DNA from: Adlercreutzia faecimuris
GTDB taxonomy: Bacteria; Actinomycetota; Coriobacteriia; Coriobacteriales; Eggerthellaceae
Assembly (NCBI RefSeq): GCF_022669055.1
Contig: NZ_JAJMLW010000001.1
Location: 434,001-498,000, forward strand
Length of the DNA stretch: 64,000 bases
Reading direction: 5' to 3'
Part shown: positions 7,203 through 15,226 of the stretch, piece after piece
Layout of the letters: every line of letters starts with the position of its first letter
How positions within the stretch are numbered: the first letter of the stretch is position 1
Translations under genes and position numbers: made by a program
Notes under the pieces: model-generated
Databases searched by the model: none
Seen by the model: only the letters and a program-made list of their open reading frames with translations
Told to the model about the DNA's origin: nothing

Positions 7203-9128
7203 CTACTCGCTGGCGGGCTTGGCGGTGTTGTCGGTTCCGGTGTTGGAGCCGCTGCTGGTTCCGCCGCCGTCGCCCCCGGTGTTTCCGCCGGAGTTGCCGC
7301 CGTTGTTGCCGTTGTTGCCCCCGCTGGGGTTGTTGTTCGGGTTGTCGTCGCCCTCGTTGCCGCCGGGGGTGCTCGGCTTGGGGTCGGGCTCAGGCTCCGG
7401 CTCGGGCTTGGGGCCCTGGCTGATGGTGATAGTCACCGTGGAGCCCTTGTCCTCCTTGCCCGTGGGATCCTGGCTCATGACCGTGCCCTCGGGGTAGTTG
7501 CTGTGGCCGCCCTGCACGACGTTCACCTTGAAGCCGGCGCTCTCCAGCTCGCTCGTGGCCGAGGACTTGCTCTTGCCCACGACGTCGGGCACGGGCACCG
7601 TCTCGATGCCGAGCGACAGCACGTAGGTCACCGTGGAGCCCTTGGCCACCTTGGTGCCGGCCGACGGGTTCTGGCTGACGATGCGGTCCTTGTCCACCTT
7701 GTCGGAGTACTCGGCGGGACCGGCCGTCAGCTTCAGGCCGTACTCGTCGGCGTACTTCTGCGCGTCGGCGGCGGTCATCTCGTAGAAGTTGGGCACGGGC
7801 ACCTGCTCGGTGCCCTGCGATACGAAGACGTTCACCCTCGTGCCTTCGGGCTTCTTCGTTCCGGCCTCGGGGTCCTGCTTGACGATGGTGCCCTCGGGCG
7901 CCTTCTCGTCGTAGACGTAGTTGGTGGTGCCTATCTCGAAGCCGTCGTTCTCCAGCGTGGAGGTGGCGGCCTCGATGGTCATGCCGTTGAGGTTGGGCAC
8001 CGCCTTCTCGTCGGCCCCGCCGTTGCCCAGCAGGGCGAAGGCGATGGCGCCCACGATGACGAGCGCGACGATGGCCGCCACGGCGATGACGATGTTGCGC
8101 TTGGACTTGGGCGGCTCCTCGACGCGGTAGCCCTTGCCGGAGAGCGCGGGGTTGGTGACGGGGCTCACGGCGCCGACGCCGGGCATCGCCTGGGTGGCGT
8201 CCACGGGGGCCATCGGCGGCACCGCGGGCGGCACCGTGCCGATGACGCGGGTGCTGGCGCTGGTGAAATCGGACGCGCCGCCCAGGTTGACAGGGCGGCC
8301 GGCCAGGTAGTCGTTGAGGGCCAGGCGCATGTCGTTGGCCGTGGCGAAGCGGTCGGCCGGCGACTTGGCCATGGCGCACAGGATGATGTCCTCGAGCGCC
8401 GGGTCGATGTTGGGGTTGATGGCGCTGGGGGGCAGGGGCTCGTCCTGCACCTGCATCATGGCGACGCTGACGGCATCCGGCCCGTCGAAGGGCAGCTTGC
8501 CGGTGGTGGCCTCGTACATGACCACGCCGAGCGAGTAGATGTCGCTGGCGGCCGTGAGTTCCTTGCCCTGGGCCTGCTCCGGCGAGATGTAGTGGGCGGT
8601 GCCCAGCACCGCGGAGGTCTTCTGCTTGACGGAGTTCTTCGCCCGCGCGATGCCGAAGTCCATCACCTTCACGTTGCCGTCGGGCTGGACCATGATGTTC
8701 TGCGGCTTGATGTCGCGGTGGATGATGTCCTGGTTGTGGGCCACGGTGAGGGCCTGGCACACCTGGGAGCCGATCTCGGCCACCTTGCGCTGGTTGATGG
8801 CGCCACGCTGGTTGATGGCGGTCTTGAGGTCGGATCCGCGGACGAACTCCATGACGATGAAGTAGGTGCCCTCGTCCTGGCCCCAGTCGTAGACGTTGAC
8901 GATGTAGGGGCTCTGGAGGTTGGCCGCCGCCGCGGCTTCCTGGCGGAAGCGGCGCGTGAACTCGGCGTCGGCGGCGTACTGGGGGAGCATCACCTTGACG
9001 GCCACGACGCGGCCCAGGACGTTGTCCTGCGCCTGGTAGACCTCGGCCATGCCGCCGATGCCGATGCGATCCCGCACCTCATAGCGGCCGCTGAGGGTGC
9101 GCCCCGTCATTGAATCCTGTCCGGTCAC
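7203..9128 (-). CDS. pknB: serine/threonine protein kinase with PASTA domains, PknB type
   Basis: A 641-residue membrane kinase that senses peptidoglycan fragments or lipid II and controls wall growth. The cytoplasmic kinase domain (about residues 14-275) has the glycine loop GIGGMAEVY, Lys45 in VAVKVM, catalytic Asp139 in HRDIKPQN, DFG at 157-159 and a Thr-rich activation loop with GTAHYISPEQ. One membrane segment (about 345-368) follows, then three extracellular PASTA repeats (about 376-440, 441-510, 511-575) and a Pro/Glu then Gly/Asn-rich tail to the end. GTG at 9128 has AAGGAG 8 bases before it and is preferred over the ATG 18 bases downstream. It is the last gene of the fhaA-fhaB-phosphatase-RodA/PBP-pknB block, but a 167-base gap before it may hold its own promoter. 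The low-complexity tail is unusually long. Confidence 0.96.
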   Translation of the reverse strand: MTGQDSMTGRTLSGRYEVRDRIGIGGMAEVYQAQDNVLGRVVAVKVMLPQYAADAEFTRRFRQEAAAAANLQSPYIVNVYDWGQDEGTYFIVMEFVRGSDLKTAINQRGAINQRKVAEIGSQVCQALTVAHNQDIIHRDIKPQNIMVQPDGNVKVMDFGIARAKNSVKQKTSAVLGTAHYISPEQAQGKELTAASDIYSLGVVMYEATTGKLPFDGPDAVSVAMMQVQDEPLPPSAINPNIDPALEDIILCAMAKSPADRFATANDMRLALNDYLAGRPVNLGGASDFTSASTRVIGTVPPAVPPMAPVDATQAMPGVGAVSPVTNPALSGKGYRVEEPPKSKRNIVIAVAAIVALVIVGAIAFALLGNGGADEKAVPNLNGMTIEAATSTLENDGFEIGTTNYVYDEKAPEGTIVKQDPEAGTKKPEGTRVNVFVSQGTEQVPVPNFYEMTAADAQKYADEYGLKLTAGPAEYSDKVDKDRIVSQNPSAGTKVAKGSTVTYVLSLGIETVPVPDVVGKSKSSATSELESAGFKVNVVQGGHSNYPEGTVMSQDPTGKEDKGSTVTITISQGPKPEPEPEPDPKPSTPGGNEGDDNPNNNPSGGNNGNNGGNSGGNTGGDGGGTSSGSNTGTDNTAKPASE

Positions 9129-9295
9129 CTTGGGAACTCCTTTTTACTCACATCTGCTGCGTATCTGGTTCGTGTATGCGGTAAGGCAAATCTACTTCAT
9201 TGTACTAAATGACCGCGCCTTCTCGCATCCTCTCACCAAAAGTCGTAACTACATCATTGCCATTTATCCCGCGATCGGCCGCGCCGATGCCGCGC
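9129..9295 (-). promoter_or_regulatory. likely internal promoter region for pknB
   Basis: This 167-base gap on the minus strand is clearly richer in A and T than the surrounding genes. Read on the minus strand it contains the -10-like TACAAT at about plus 9204-9209, followed by an untranslated leader of about 75 bases to the pknB start and AAAAAGGAG. No strong -35 is seen. It suggests that pknB can be transcribed apart from the upstream wall-synthesis genes. Confidence 0.4.
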
Positions 9296-12070
9296 CTATG
9301 CCAGGCCCTGCACCTGCAGGGCCGTCTCGAGCACCCCGCGGGCCGCGCCGGCGCCTGCCCCCGACTCGCCCTTCTCGATGACGACAGCCACCACCACGCG
9401 CGGGTTGTCCGCCGGCGCCATGCCGACGAACCAGCTGTTGGAGGTGCCGTCGCCGCGCTCGGCCGTGCCCGTCTTGCCGGCCACGTCCACGCCGTTGATG
9501 CGCGCGGCCGTGCCGGTGCCGTCGGTCACGACGCCGCGCAGCACGGTGAGCACGCGGTCGGCCGTGGCCTTCCCCACGGCCTGCCCCAGCTTCGCCGGCT
9601 GGGCCGTGAAGCTGCGCTTGCCGCTGGCGTTGTAGATGCCGTCGACCAGGTAGGGCTGCATGATGGTGCCGTCGTTGGCGATGGCGCAGCCGGCGAGCGC
9701 CATCTCGAGCACCGTGGCCTGGGGGCCGGCGGGGCTCTCGTGCTCGCCGACGGGCTCGCCGCAGGCGGCCCACGCCGTCTCCCACTCGGTCATCTCCGAG
9801 GGCTTGGGCATGAGCGACTTGGCCAGGGGCAGGTCGAAGCTGACGTCCTGGTTGAACTCGAACTTCTCGGCCCCGGCCACCAGCCGGTCGGGCCCTATCT
9901 GCACGCCGAGCTGGCCGAAGACGGTGTTGGCGGACACCTCGGTGGCCCGTGCCAGGGTGACGCGGCCGTAGTCCACGTCCTTGGCGTTGGTCACCGGCGC
10001 GTTGCCGATGTCCATGGTGCCGGGCGCGTCGTACATCGTGTTCTCGTCGGCCACGCCGTTTTCCAGGGCGGTGGCCAGCGTGATCATCTTGAAGGTGGAG
10101 CCGGGCGCGTAGAGGGCCTGGGTGGCGCGGTTGAACAGCACCGACGAGTCGGTCGAGGCTGCCGCGCCGCTCCCGGCCGCGCCGGCGATGATGTCCTCCA
10201 CGTCGGCGGCGTCGTAGGTGGGGGCGCTGGCGAGCGCCAGCACGGCGCCGGTCTCGGGGTCGATGGCGACGCAGGCGCCCACGCGCCCGTTGAGCGCGTC
10301 CTGGGCCGCCTGCTGGATCTTCGAGTTGACGGTGAGGGTCACGTCGTTGCCGGGTGCGTTGACGCCGGCCAGCGAGTTGAGCGCGTCAGACCAGGTGGCG
10401 AAGTTCTCCTGACCCTTGAGGGCCGTGTTGTAGGCGGCCTCGATGCCGCTGGTTCCGTACTTCTCGGACGCATAGCCGACGATATGGGCTGCCAGCGTGC
10501 CGGCGGGGTAGACCCGCTCGTAGGACCCGTTCTCGTTTTGGACGCTCTGGGCCAGCACCACGCCGTCGTAGGTGGATATGGTGCCGCGCTCGGTCTTGGC
10601 CTCGCGGGCCATGGTGTGGCCGTTGCCGGGCAGGTTCTGGTAGTAGTCGGCCTGGATGACCATGATGAAGGTGAGGTTGGCCACCAGCACGGCGAACAGC
10701 GCCGAGAACATGATCATGGTGCCGGTCAGGCGCTTGCCCAGGGCCACGCGGCCCAGCACGCTGTTGGCGGACAGCGCCGTGGTGGCCTGCTTGACCTCCT
10801 CGCCGACGCCGGTGCCCTCGTCGCCGCAGCGCAGAAGGCAGCCCACGATGACGAAGCTGGCGATGAGCGACGAGCCGCCCTGGCTGATGAAGGGCAGGGT
10901 GATGCCGGTCAGGGGGATGACCCGCGTGACGCCGCCCACGATGATGAAGGCCTGGAGCACGATGATGGATGTGAGGCCCACGGCGATGAACGAGCTGACG
11001 TCGGACTTCGCGCGGGCCGCCGTCACCATGCCGCGGATGGCGAAGCACAGGTACAGCAGCAGCACGCCGGCTGCACCGAGCAGGCCGACCTCCTCGGCGA
11101 TGACGGGGAAGATGAAGTCGCTCTCAGCCACGGGGATGACGCTGGCGCCCATGCCGCGTCCGATGCCCGTGCCGAACAGGTCGCCGTCGGCCATGGAGTA
11201 GATCGACTGCACCAGCTGCAGGCCCTTGTTCTGGGCGTCGGCGAAGGGGTCGAGCCAGATGCTCACGCGCGTCTGGACGTGGCCCATCATGAAGTACAGG
11301 GCCACGGCCGCCACGGCCGCCAGCCCCAGGGACACCACCAGGTAGAACTTCTTGCCCGTGGCCACGTAGAGCATGACCACGAACACGGCGAACAGCACGA
11401 GCGCCAGGCCGAGATCCTTCTCGAGCACCACGACGAGGAACGCGAGCGCCCACATGACGATGAGCGGCAGCAGGGTGGGAAGCGACGGCAGGCGGAAGGG
11501 CCCGACATCCCAGGTGAACACCGACAGCATCTCGCGGTTGGCTGCCAGGTAGCCGGCCAGGAAGACGACGATGAGTATCTTGGCCAGCTCGCCGGGCTGG
11601 AAGCTGAAGGAGCCCACCCGCAGCCACAGCTGGCCGCCGCCCGACTCGGACCCGATGCCCGGCAGAAGCGGCGAGAGCAGCAGCAGGATGCCCACCACCA
11701 TGAGGGTGTACTTGTAGTTGGCTACCTTGTCGAGGTTGCGGATGAACGCCAGCACCAGCACCATGAGCGCGATGCCCGCGTAGAGCCACATGAGCTGGCG
11801 CACGGCCAGGTCGGGCACGATGCGGGTGACGAACGCGATGCCGATGCCCGACAGCGCGAAGGAGATGGGCAGGATGGCCGGGTCGGCGCCCGGGGCGAAG
11901 CGGCGCACGGCCAGGTGCGCGATGACGAAGGCCACGAAGATGCCGATGGGCACGCCCAGGGTGTTGAAGGTGAGCTCCTGGCCGCCGTTGACCACCATCA
12001 TGCCGAACAGCACGATGACGATGGGCGCGGCGATGCAGAGGAGCAGCAGCTCGAGGTTGCGGCGGGTCAT
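9296..12070 (-). CDS. natural fusion of a RodA/FtsW glycosyltransferase with a class B penicillin-binding protein
   Basis: A 924-residue membrane protein joining two enzymes that usually act as a complex. Residues 1 to about 415 are a SEDS polymerase with about ten membrane segments and the conserved loop RVSIWLDPFADAQNKGLQ, followed by SDFIFPVIAEEVGLLG and LPFISQGGSS. After a short linker, a membrane anchor (about 450-472) starts the transpeptidase, with the N-terminal region ERGTISTYDG. Its catalytic motifs are Ser658-xx-Lys661 (GSTFK), Ser713-Ala-Asn715 (SAN) and Lys866-Thr-Gly (KTGT). It would both polymerise lipid II and crosslink the glycan. In many actinobacteria rodA and pbpA are adjacent genes in the pknAB operon; here they form one frame without a frameshift. 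The start is 4 bases after the phosphatase stop, so they are co-translated. It could serve elongation or another SEDS-PBP role; the operon favours RodA/PbpA. Confidence 0.94.
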   Translation of the reverse strand: MTRRNLELLLLCIAAPIVIVLFGMMVVNGGQELTFNTLGVPIGIFVAFVIAHLAVRRFAPGADPAILPISFALSGIGIAFVTRIVPDLAVRQLMWLYAGIALMVLVLAFIRNLDKVANYKYTLMVVGILLLLSPLLPGIGSESGGGQLWLRVGSFSFQPGELAKILIVVFLAGYLAANREMLSVFTWDVGPFRLPSLPTLLPLIVMWALAFLVVVLEKDLGLALVLFAVFVVMLYVATGKKFYLVVSLGLAAVAAVALYFMMGHVQTRVSIWLDPFADAQNKGLQLVQSIYSMADGDLFGTGIGRGMGASVIPVAESDFIFPVIAEEVGLLGAAGVLLLYLCFAIRGMVTAARAKSDVSSFIAVGLTSIIVLQAFIIVGGVTRVIPLTGITLPFISQGGSSLIASFVIVGCLLRCGDEGTGVGEEVKQATTALSANSVLGRVALGKRLTGTMIMFSALFAVLVANLTFIMVIQADYYQNLPGNGHTMAREAKTERGTISTYDGVVLAQSVQNENGSYERVYPAGTLAAHIVGYASEKYGTSGIEAAYNTALKGQENFATWSDALNSLAGVNAPGNDVTLTVNSKIQQAAQDALNGRVGACVAIDPETGAVLALASAPTYDAADVEDIIAGAAGSGAAASTDSSVLFNRATQALYAPGSTFKMITLATALENGVADENTMYDAPGTMDIGNAPVTNAKDVDYGRVTLARATEVSANTVFGQLGVQIGPDRLVAGAEKFEFNQDVSFDLPLAKSLMPKPSEMTEWETAWAACGEPVGEHESPAGPQATVLEMALAGCAIANDGTIMQPYLVDGIYNASGKRSFTAQPAKLGQAVGKATADRVLTVLRGVVTDGTGTAARINGVDVAGKTGTAERGDGTSNSWFVGMAPADNPRVVVAVVIEKGESGAGAGAARGVLETALQVQGLA

Positions 12071-12074
12071 GGCC

Positions 12075-13205
12075 CTACGCTCCCTCGGCCGGGTCGGACG
12101 TGCCCGCCGGGTCGGCGGCGTCGTGGGCCTGGCGCGCGGCTATCTCGTCGCGGTAGCCCTGCACCAGGTCCTGGGCGTCCTCCACGCTGTCGGTCTTGAT
12201 GCCGTCGGCGCGCAGGCGGTTGGCCAGGCCCGGCTGCAGGTCGTCCACCGCCACGTCGGTGACCTCCACCAGCTCGGAGGTGGACAGCCCGAACACGTCG
12301 CCCTGGAGCCCGCGGTAGACGGCCACGTAGCCGTCGTCGTCGGCCAGGTAGGCCGAGTTCGAGGTGAGGAAGTTGAAGATGCCCACGGCGCCGGCCACGA
12401 TGGCGGCCAGGAGCAGCACCAGCAGCGCGGCGGTCACCTTCGTCTTGCGGGCCACCTTGCGGCGGCGCGCCTCGGCGAAGCCGGTCACGTCGGCCACCAC
12501 CACGGTCACGTTGTCGTAGCCGCCGTTGGCGATGGCCTCGTTCACGAGCAGCGCGGCGCAGCGCTGGGGGTCGGCCGTGCGCGCCATGATGGACTCGATG
12601 TCGGCGTCCTCCACCATGCCCGACAGGCCGTCGGAGCACAGCAGCAAGCGGTCGCCCGTCTCGACGTTGATCTCGAAGAGGTCGGGGACGGTGCGCGGGT
12701 CGCTGCCGAGCGCGCGGGTGATGACCGAGCGCTGGGGGTGGACGCGCGCCTCCTCCGGGGTGATCTTGCCGGCCTCGATGAGGTCGGTCATGAGCGAGTG
12801 GTCGCGGGTGAGCTGCTGGAGGCGCCCGTTGTGCAGCAGGTAGGCGCGCGAGTCGCCCACCTGGGCGATGACCAGGCGTTCGTTTTCCAGCAGCGCGGCG
12901 GTGCAGGTGGTGCCCATGCCCTCGCGACCGGCGCCCTCGCGGGCGGCGCGGATGATGGCCAGGTTGGCCTCCTCGACCGCCTGGCCCAGGGCCTCGGCGT
13001 CGGGATGAGCCGGCGCGCGGCTGGCGATGACGTCCACCGCTATCTCGGACGCCACCTCGCCGGCGGCATGGCCGCCCATGCCGTCGCAGACGGCGAACAG
13101 CGGGGGCGCCACCACCAGCGAGTCCTCGTTGTGGTCGCGCACGCAGCCGATGTCGGTGCGGCTCCCGAAGGTGGAGCTGGCCTTGCGGCCGCCGCGGGCG
13201 GTCAT
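12075..13205 (-). CDS. PP2C-type serine/threonine phosphatase (PstP/PrpC type)
   Basis: A 376-residue membrane-anchored phosphatase that should reverse PknB phosphorylation. The metal-binding PP2C motifs are present: GCVRDHNEDS, FAVCDGMGGHAAGE, IAQVGDSRAYLL, LLLCSDGLSGMV and GGYDNVTVVV, all within the first 235 residues. A basic stretch (ARRRKVARKTK) leads into one membrane segment (about 260-285), then an extracytoplasmic domain of about 90 residues of unknown function. Its start overlaps the fhaB stop, either at GTG 13208 or ATG 13205. The ATG is 8 bases after GAGGT and is chosen here. Kinase, phosphatase and FHA genes in one operon match the mycobacterial pstP-fhaB-fhaA arrangement. Confidence 0.94.
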   Translation of the reverse strand: MTARGGRKASSTFGSRTDIGCVRDHNEDSLVVAPPLFAVCDGMGGHAAGEVASEIAVDVIASRAPAHPDAEALGQAVEEANLAIIRAAREGAGREGMGTTCTAALLENERLVIAQVGDSRAYLLHNGRLQQLTRDHSLMTDLIEAGKITPEEARVHPQRSVITRALGSDPRTVPDLFEINVETGDRLLLCSDGLSGMVEDADIESIMARTADPQRCAALLVNEAIANGGYDNVTVVVADVTGFAEARRRKVARKTKVTAALLVLLLAAIVAGAVGIFNFLTSNSAYLADDDGYVAVYRGLQGDVFGLSTSELVEVTDVAVDDLQPGLANRLRADGIKTDSVEDAQDLVQGYRDEIAARQAHDAADPAGTSDPAEGA

Positions 13206-13618
13206 CACAGGTACCTCACGCGGATGGCCACGTCGCCGATGGTGACTACGTCTTTGTTGCGCAGGGCCGTGGGCTCGGTGATGAGGCGACCGTTGACGTA
13301 GGTGCCGTTGGTGGATCCCAGGTCCTCGACGAACAGGTTCTGGCCCATCAGCTGGAACCGCGCGTGGCGCCCCGACACGAAGCCGGCGCCGATGACGATG
13401 TCAGCCCCGGGCGAGCGGCCCACGATGACGGGGCCGTGGACGGCGATGGACACGCCGCGCAGCTCCTTGGGGCCCTTCTCGACCGAGAGGTTCCAGGTGT
13501 GCTCCTTCTTGCGCTGGCCGCGCACCAGGCCGATGCCCGTGCGCATGATGGCGAATAGGAAGAGGTAGAGCAGCGCGACGAACAGCAGGCGCGCTATGAG
13601 CAGGACGACGTCGATCAC
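13205..13618 (-). CDS. fhaB: FHA-domain membrane protein, FhaB/FipA type
   Basis: A 137-residue protein with one N-terminal membrane segment (about residues 3-27) and a C-terminal FHA domain that binds phosphothreonine. The FHA core is clear: VGRSPGADIVIGAGFVSGRHARF and LGSTNGTYVNGRLI, each with the conserved Arg, Ser-x-x-His and Asn. In mycobacteria FhaB is phosphorylated by PknB and recruits wall-synthesis proteins; the same operon position suggests the same job. GTG start at 13618 with AAAGGGA upstream. It overlaps the phosphatase gene by a base or more, so coupling is likely. Confidence 0.92.
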   Translation of the reverse strand: MIDVVLLIARLLFVALLYLFLFAIMRTGIGLVRGQRKKEHTWNLSVEKGPKELRGVSIAVHGPVIVGRSPGADIVIGAGFVSGRHARFQLMGQNLFVEDLGSTNGTYVNGRLITEPTALRNKDVVTIGDVAIRVRYL

Positions 13619-13655
13619 TGGATTGTCCCTTTCGCGGTTTCCCGGCCTCCGGCGC

Positions 13656-14594
13656 CTAGATCAGCTGGAACTCGACGCTGGTGGTGCCCAGGGTCAGCCG
13701 GTCGGCGTCCTGGAGGGGGGCCGACTTGATCTGGCGGCCATTGACGAAGGTGCCGTTGGTGGAGCCCAGGTCGGATATGACCCAGGCGCCCGTGGCCTCG
13801 CGGCGGATCTCGGCGTGCTGGCGCGACACGTTGATGTCGGGGATGACGATGTCGTTGCGCGACTCGCGGCCGATGATCATGACACGGCCGTCGAGCGGGA
13901 AGGCACGGTCGTTGGTGATGTCGTAGAGGTAGGCCTGCTTCTGCGGCTGGCCGGCCGCCGCGCCGCCGTTGGGGTCGAAGACCATGGTCTGGGGTGCGTC
14001 GCCGTAGCCATCGGCGGGGTTCTCGTAGAAGCCGTCCTCGCCGTAGGACTGGCCGTAGGCGCCGTCGCCGGCGTAGGCGTCGCGCTCGTCGTAGCCGTAG
14101 CCGCCGGCCGCGGGCGCCGGCGCGGCGGCCGGGGCGGAGGGGCGGTAGCCCACGCCGCGGGCATTGGGCGAGCCGGCCAGGCCGTAGCGCTCCATCTCCT
14201 CCTGGCGCAGCTGGGCGATGAGGGGGGCGGCCACCATCTCGGCGATGACCTCGAACTTGCCGTGGCGCAGCTCCTCGTCGACGATGAAGCGCACAAGCGG
14301 CTGGCCGTCCATGATGAGGCCGTGCTCGCTGGCCTTGGCGGCCAGGTACGTCTCGGTCTCGCCCGCGAGGGTGGGGTAGTAGCCGAAGAGGCGCTCGTCG
14401 TCGTCGGCGTTGACGAGCACGGTGTAGAGGGTGGGGGCGTACTGCTTGCCCGCGCCCACCATCTTCTCGCGGCGCATCTGCTTCTCGGCCTTCTTGGCTA
14501 TCTGGACGGGGGAGAGGGGCGTGCCCCCCATGCGGTCGGCGGCACCTTCCACGGTGTCCTCCATCTTGCCCTCGACCTTTGAAAAGAAGCCCAT
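13656..14594 (-). CDS. fhaA: DUF3662 and FHA-domain protein, FhaA type
   Basis: A 312-residue cytoplasmic phosphothreonine-binding protein and first gene of the wall-signalling operon. The N-terminal part (about 1-120) matches the DUF3662 domain of mycobacterial FhaA (MGFFSKVEGKMEDTVEG, ISPxQIAKKAEKQM-like text). A low-complexity Ala/Pro/Tyr/Asp linker (about 140-215) separates it from the C-terminal FHA domain (about 225-312), with IIGRESRNDIVIPDINVSRQHAEI and LGSTNGTFVNGRQI. In mycobacteria FhaA binds the pseudokinase MviN and regulates lipid II flipping. ATG at 14594 follows AGAGGAG. The upstream region contains element A and the divergent molybdoenzyme locus. Confidence 0.93.
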   Translation of the reverse strand: MGFFSKVEGKMEDTVEGAADRMGGTPLSPVQIAKKAEKQMRREKMVGAGKQYAPTLYTVLVNADDDERLFGYYPTLAGETETYLAAKASEHGLIMDGQPLVRFIVDEELRHGKFEVIAEMVAAPLIAQLRQEEMERYGLAGSPNARGVGYRPSAPAAAPAPAAGGYGYDERDAYAGDGAYGQSYGEDGFYENPADGYGDAPQTMVFDPNGGAAAGQPQKQAYLYDITNDRAFPLDGRVMIIGRESRNDIVIPDINVSRQHAEIRREATGAWVISDLGSTNGTFVNGRQIKSAPLQDADRLTLGTTSVEFQLI

Positions 14595-15226
14595 GGGTAC
14601 TCCTCTGACTCGCGGCTGTTCCTACGCCTGAACATGGTAAGTCTCCATCTTGCCATAAACGCTGAGCAGCCTGCTGTTTCTTTACGCAACTAACAAAATG
14701 CCGTAACGCGGGGCCAGGACCCCGCGCAGGGGAGGGCGAAACCCCGAGCAGCCCCGTGGAGGGGGGCGACCTCGTAAATCCGGGCGCCAACTGCAAATTG
14801 GGACGGTTTTGCACCCGGGCACTCTCATCGAAGGCAGCAAAGAGGCCCGAAAACGCGGGATTTCAGCCCTAAATCGGCCCCTGAGGCGAAAAGCACCCTG
14901 CGTCAGAGTGCAAAACCGTCCCAATTTGCAGCTGGCGCCCGAAAACACAGGGCGGAGGCTATTGACGGGGCGAGTGTGAGCTTTTGACCAGGGGATACGA
15001 GGACGCCTTATCTGTTTTGGCTAGGTGGGGAGCCTAGGCAAGACTATCATCCCCCCAGTCTTAATTGGTCGCTTTCTCCTGATGAACGATCTCCCGCTTC
15101 GCCGTACGTTGTCGGCAGCGCGAGGTGGTGGCGCCCCGGCGCTGCCCGAGGGCATCCCCCACGCCGGGGCACCGCCTCCTCGCGATCCGGACAGGACAAG
15201 GGAAAGAGGAGAGGAAGGAGAGAGGT
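14595..15226. other. 632-base divergent intergenic region with an inverted-repeat element
   Basis: No credible gene is seen here. Next to fhaA is an A/T-richer stretch (14630-14700) that probably holds the minus-strand operon promoter. The middle holds the 161-bp inverted-repeat element described separately. On the right, before the molybdoenzyme gene, 14942-15050 is again A/T-richer (TTGACGGGG at 14963, TATCTG at 15008), and 15195-15225 is a purine-rich leader with GGAAAGAGGAGAGGAAGGAG. Confidence 0.6.
14781..14941. repeat. inverted-repeat element, copy A (161 bp)
   Basis: Two 34-base arms face each other with one mismatch: left 14781-14814, containing TGCAAATTGGGACGGTTTTG then CAC, and right 14908-14941 as its reverse complement. 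The 93-base interior differs from the other copies. Copy B at 43901-44066 shares the core TGCAAATTNGGACGG and TTTTGCAC in both arms, but the N is G here and C there, and each copy changes both arms together. There is no reading frame inside. No target-site duplication is evident by eye. Confidence 0.85.

Noticed and set aside
7017-9113. A 698-codon plus-strand frame.
   Set aside because: It is antisense to pknB with low-complexity His/Gly/Val/Arg content and no motif; pknB is certain.
14781-14941. Element A as an ordinary transcription terminator.
   Set aside because: Arms are 34 bases with a 93-base interior, the genes on both sides read away from it, and there is no T-run on either side.
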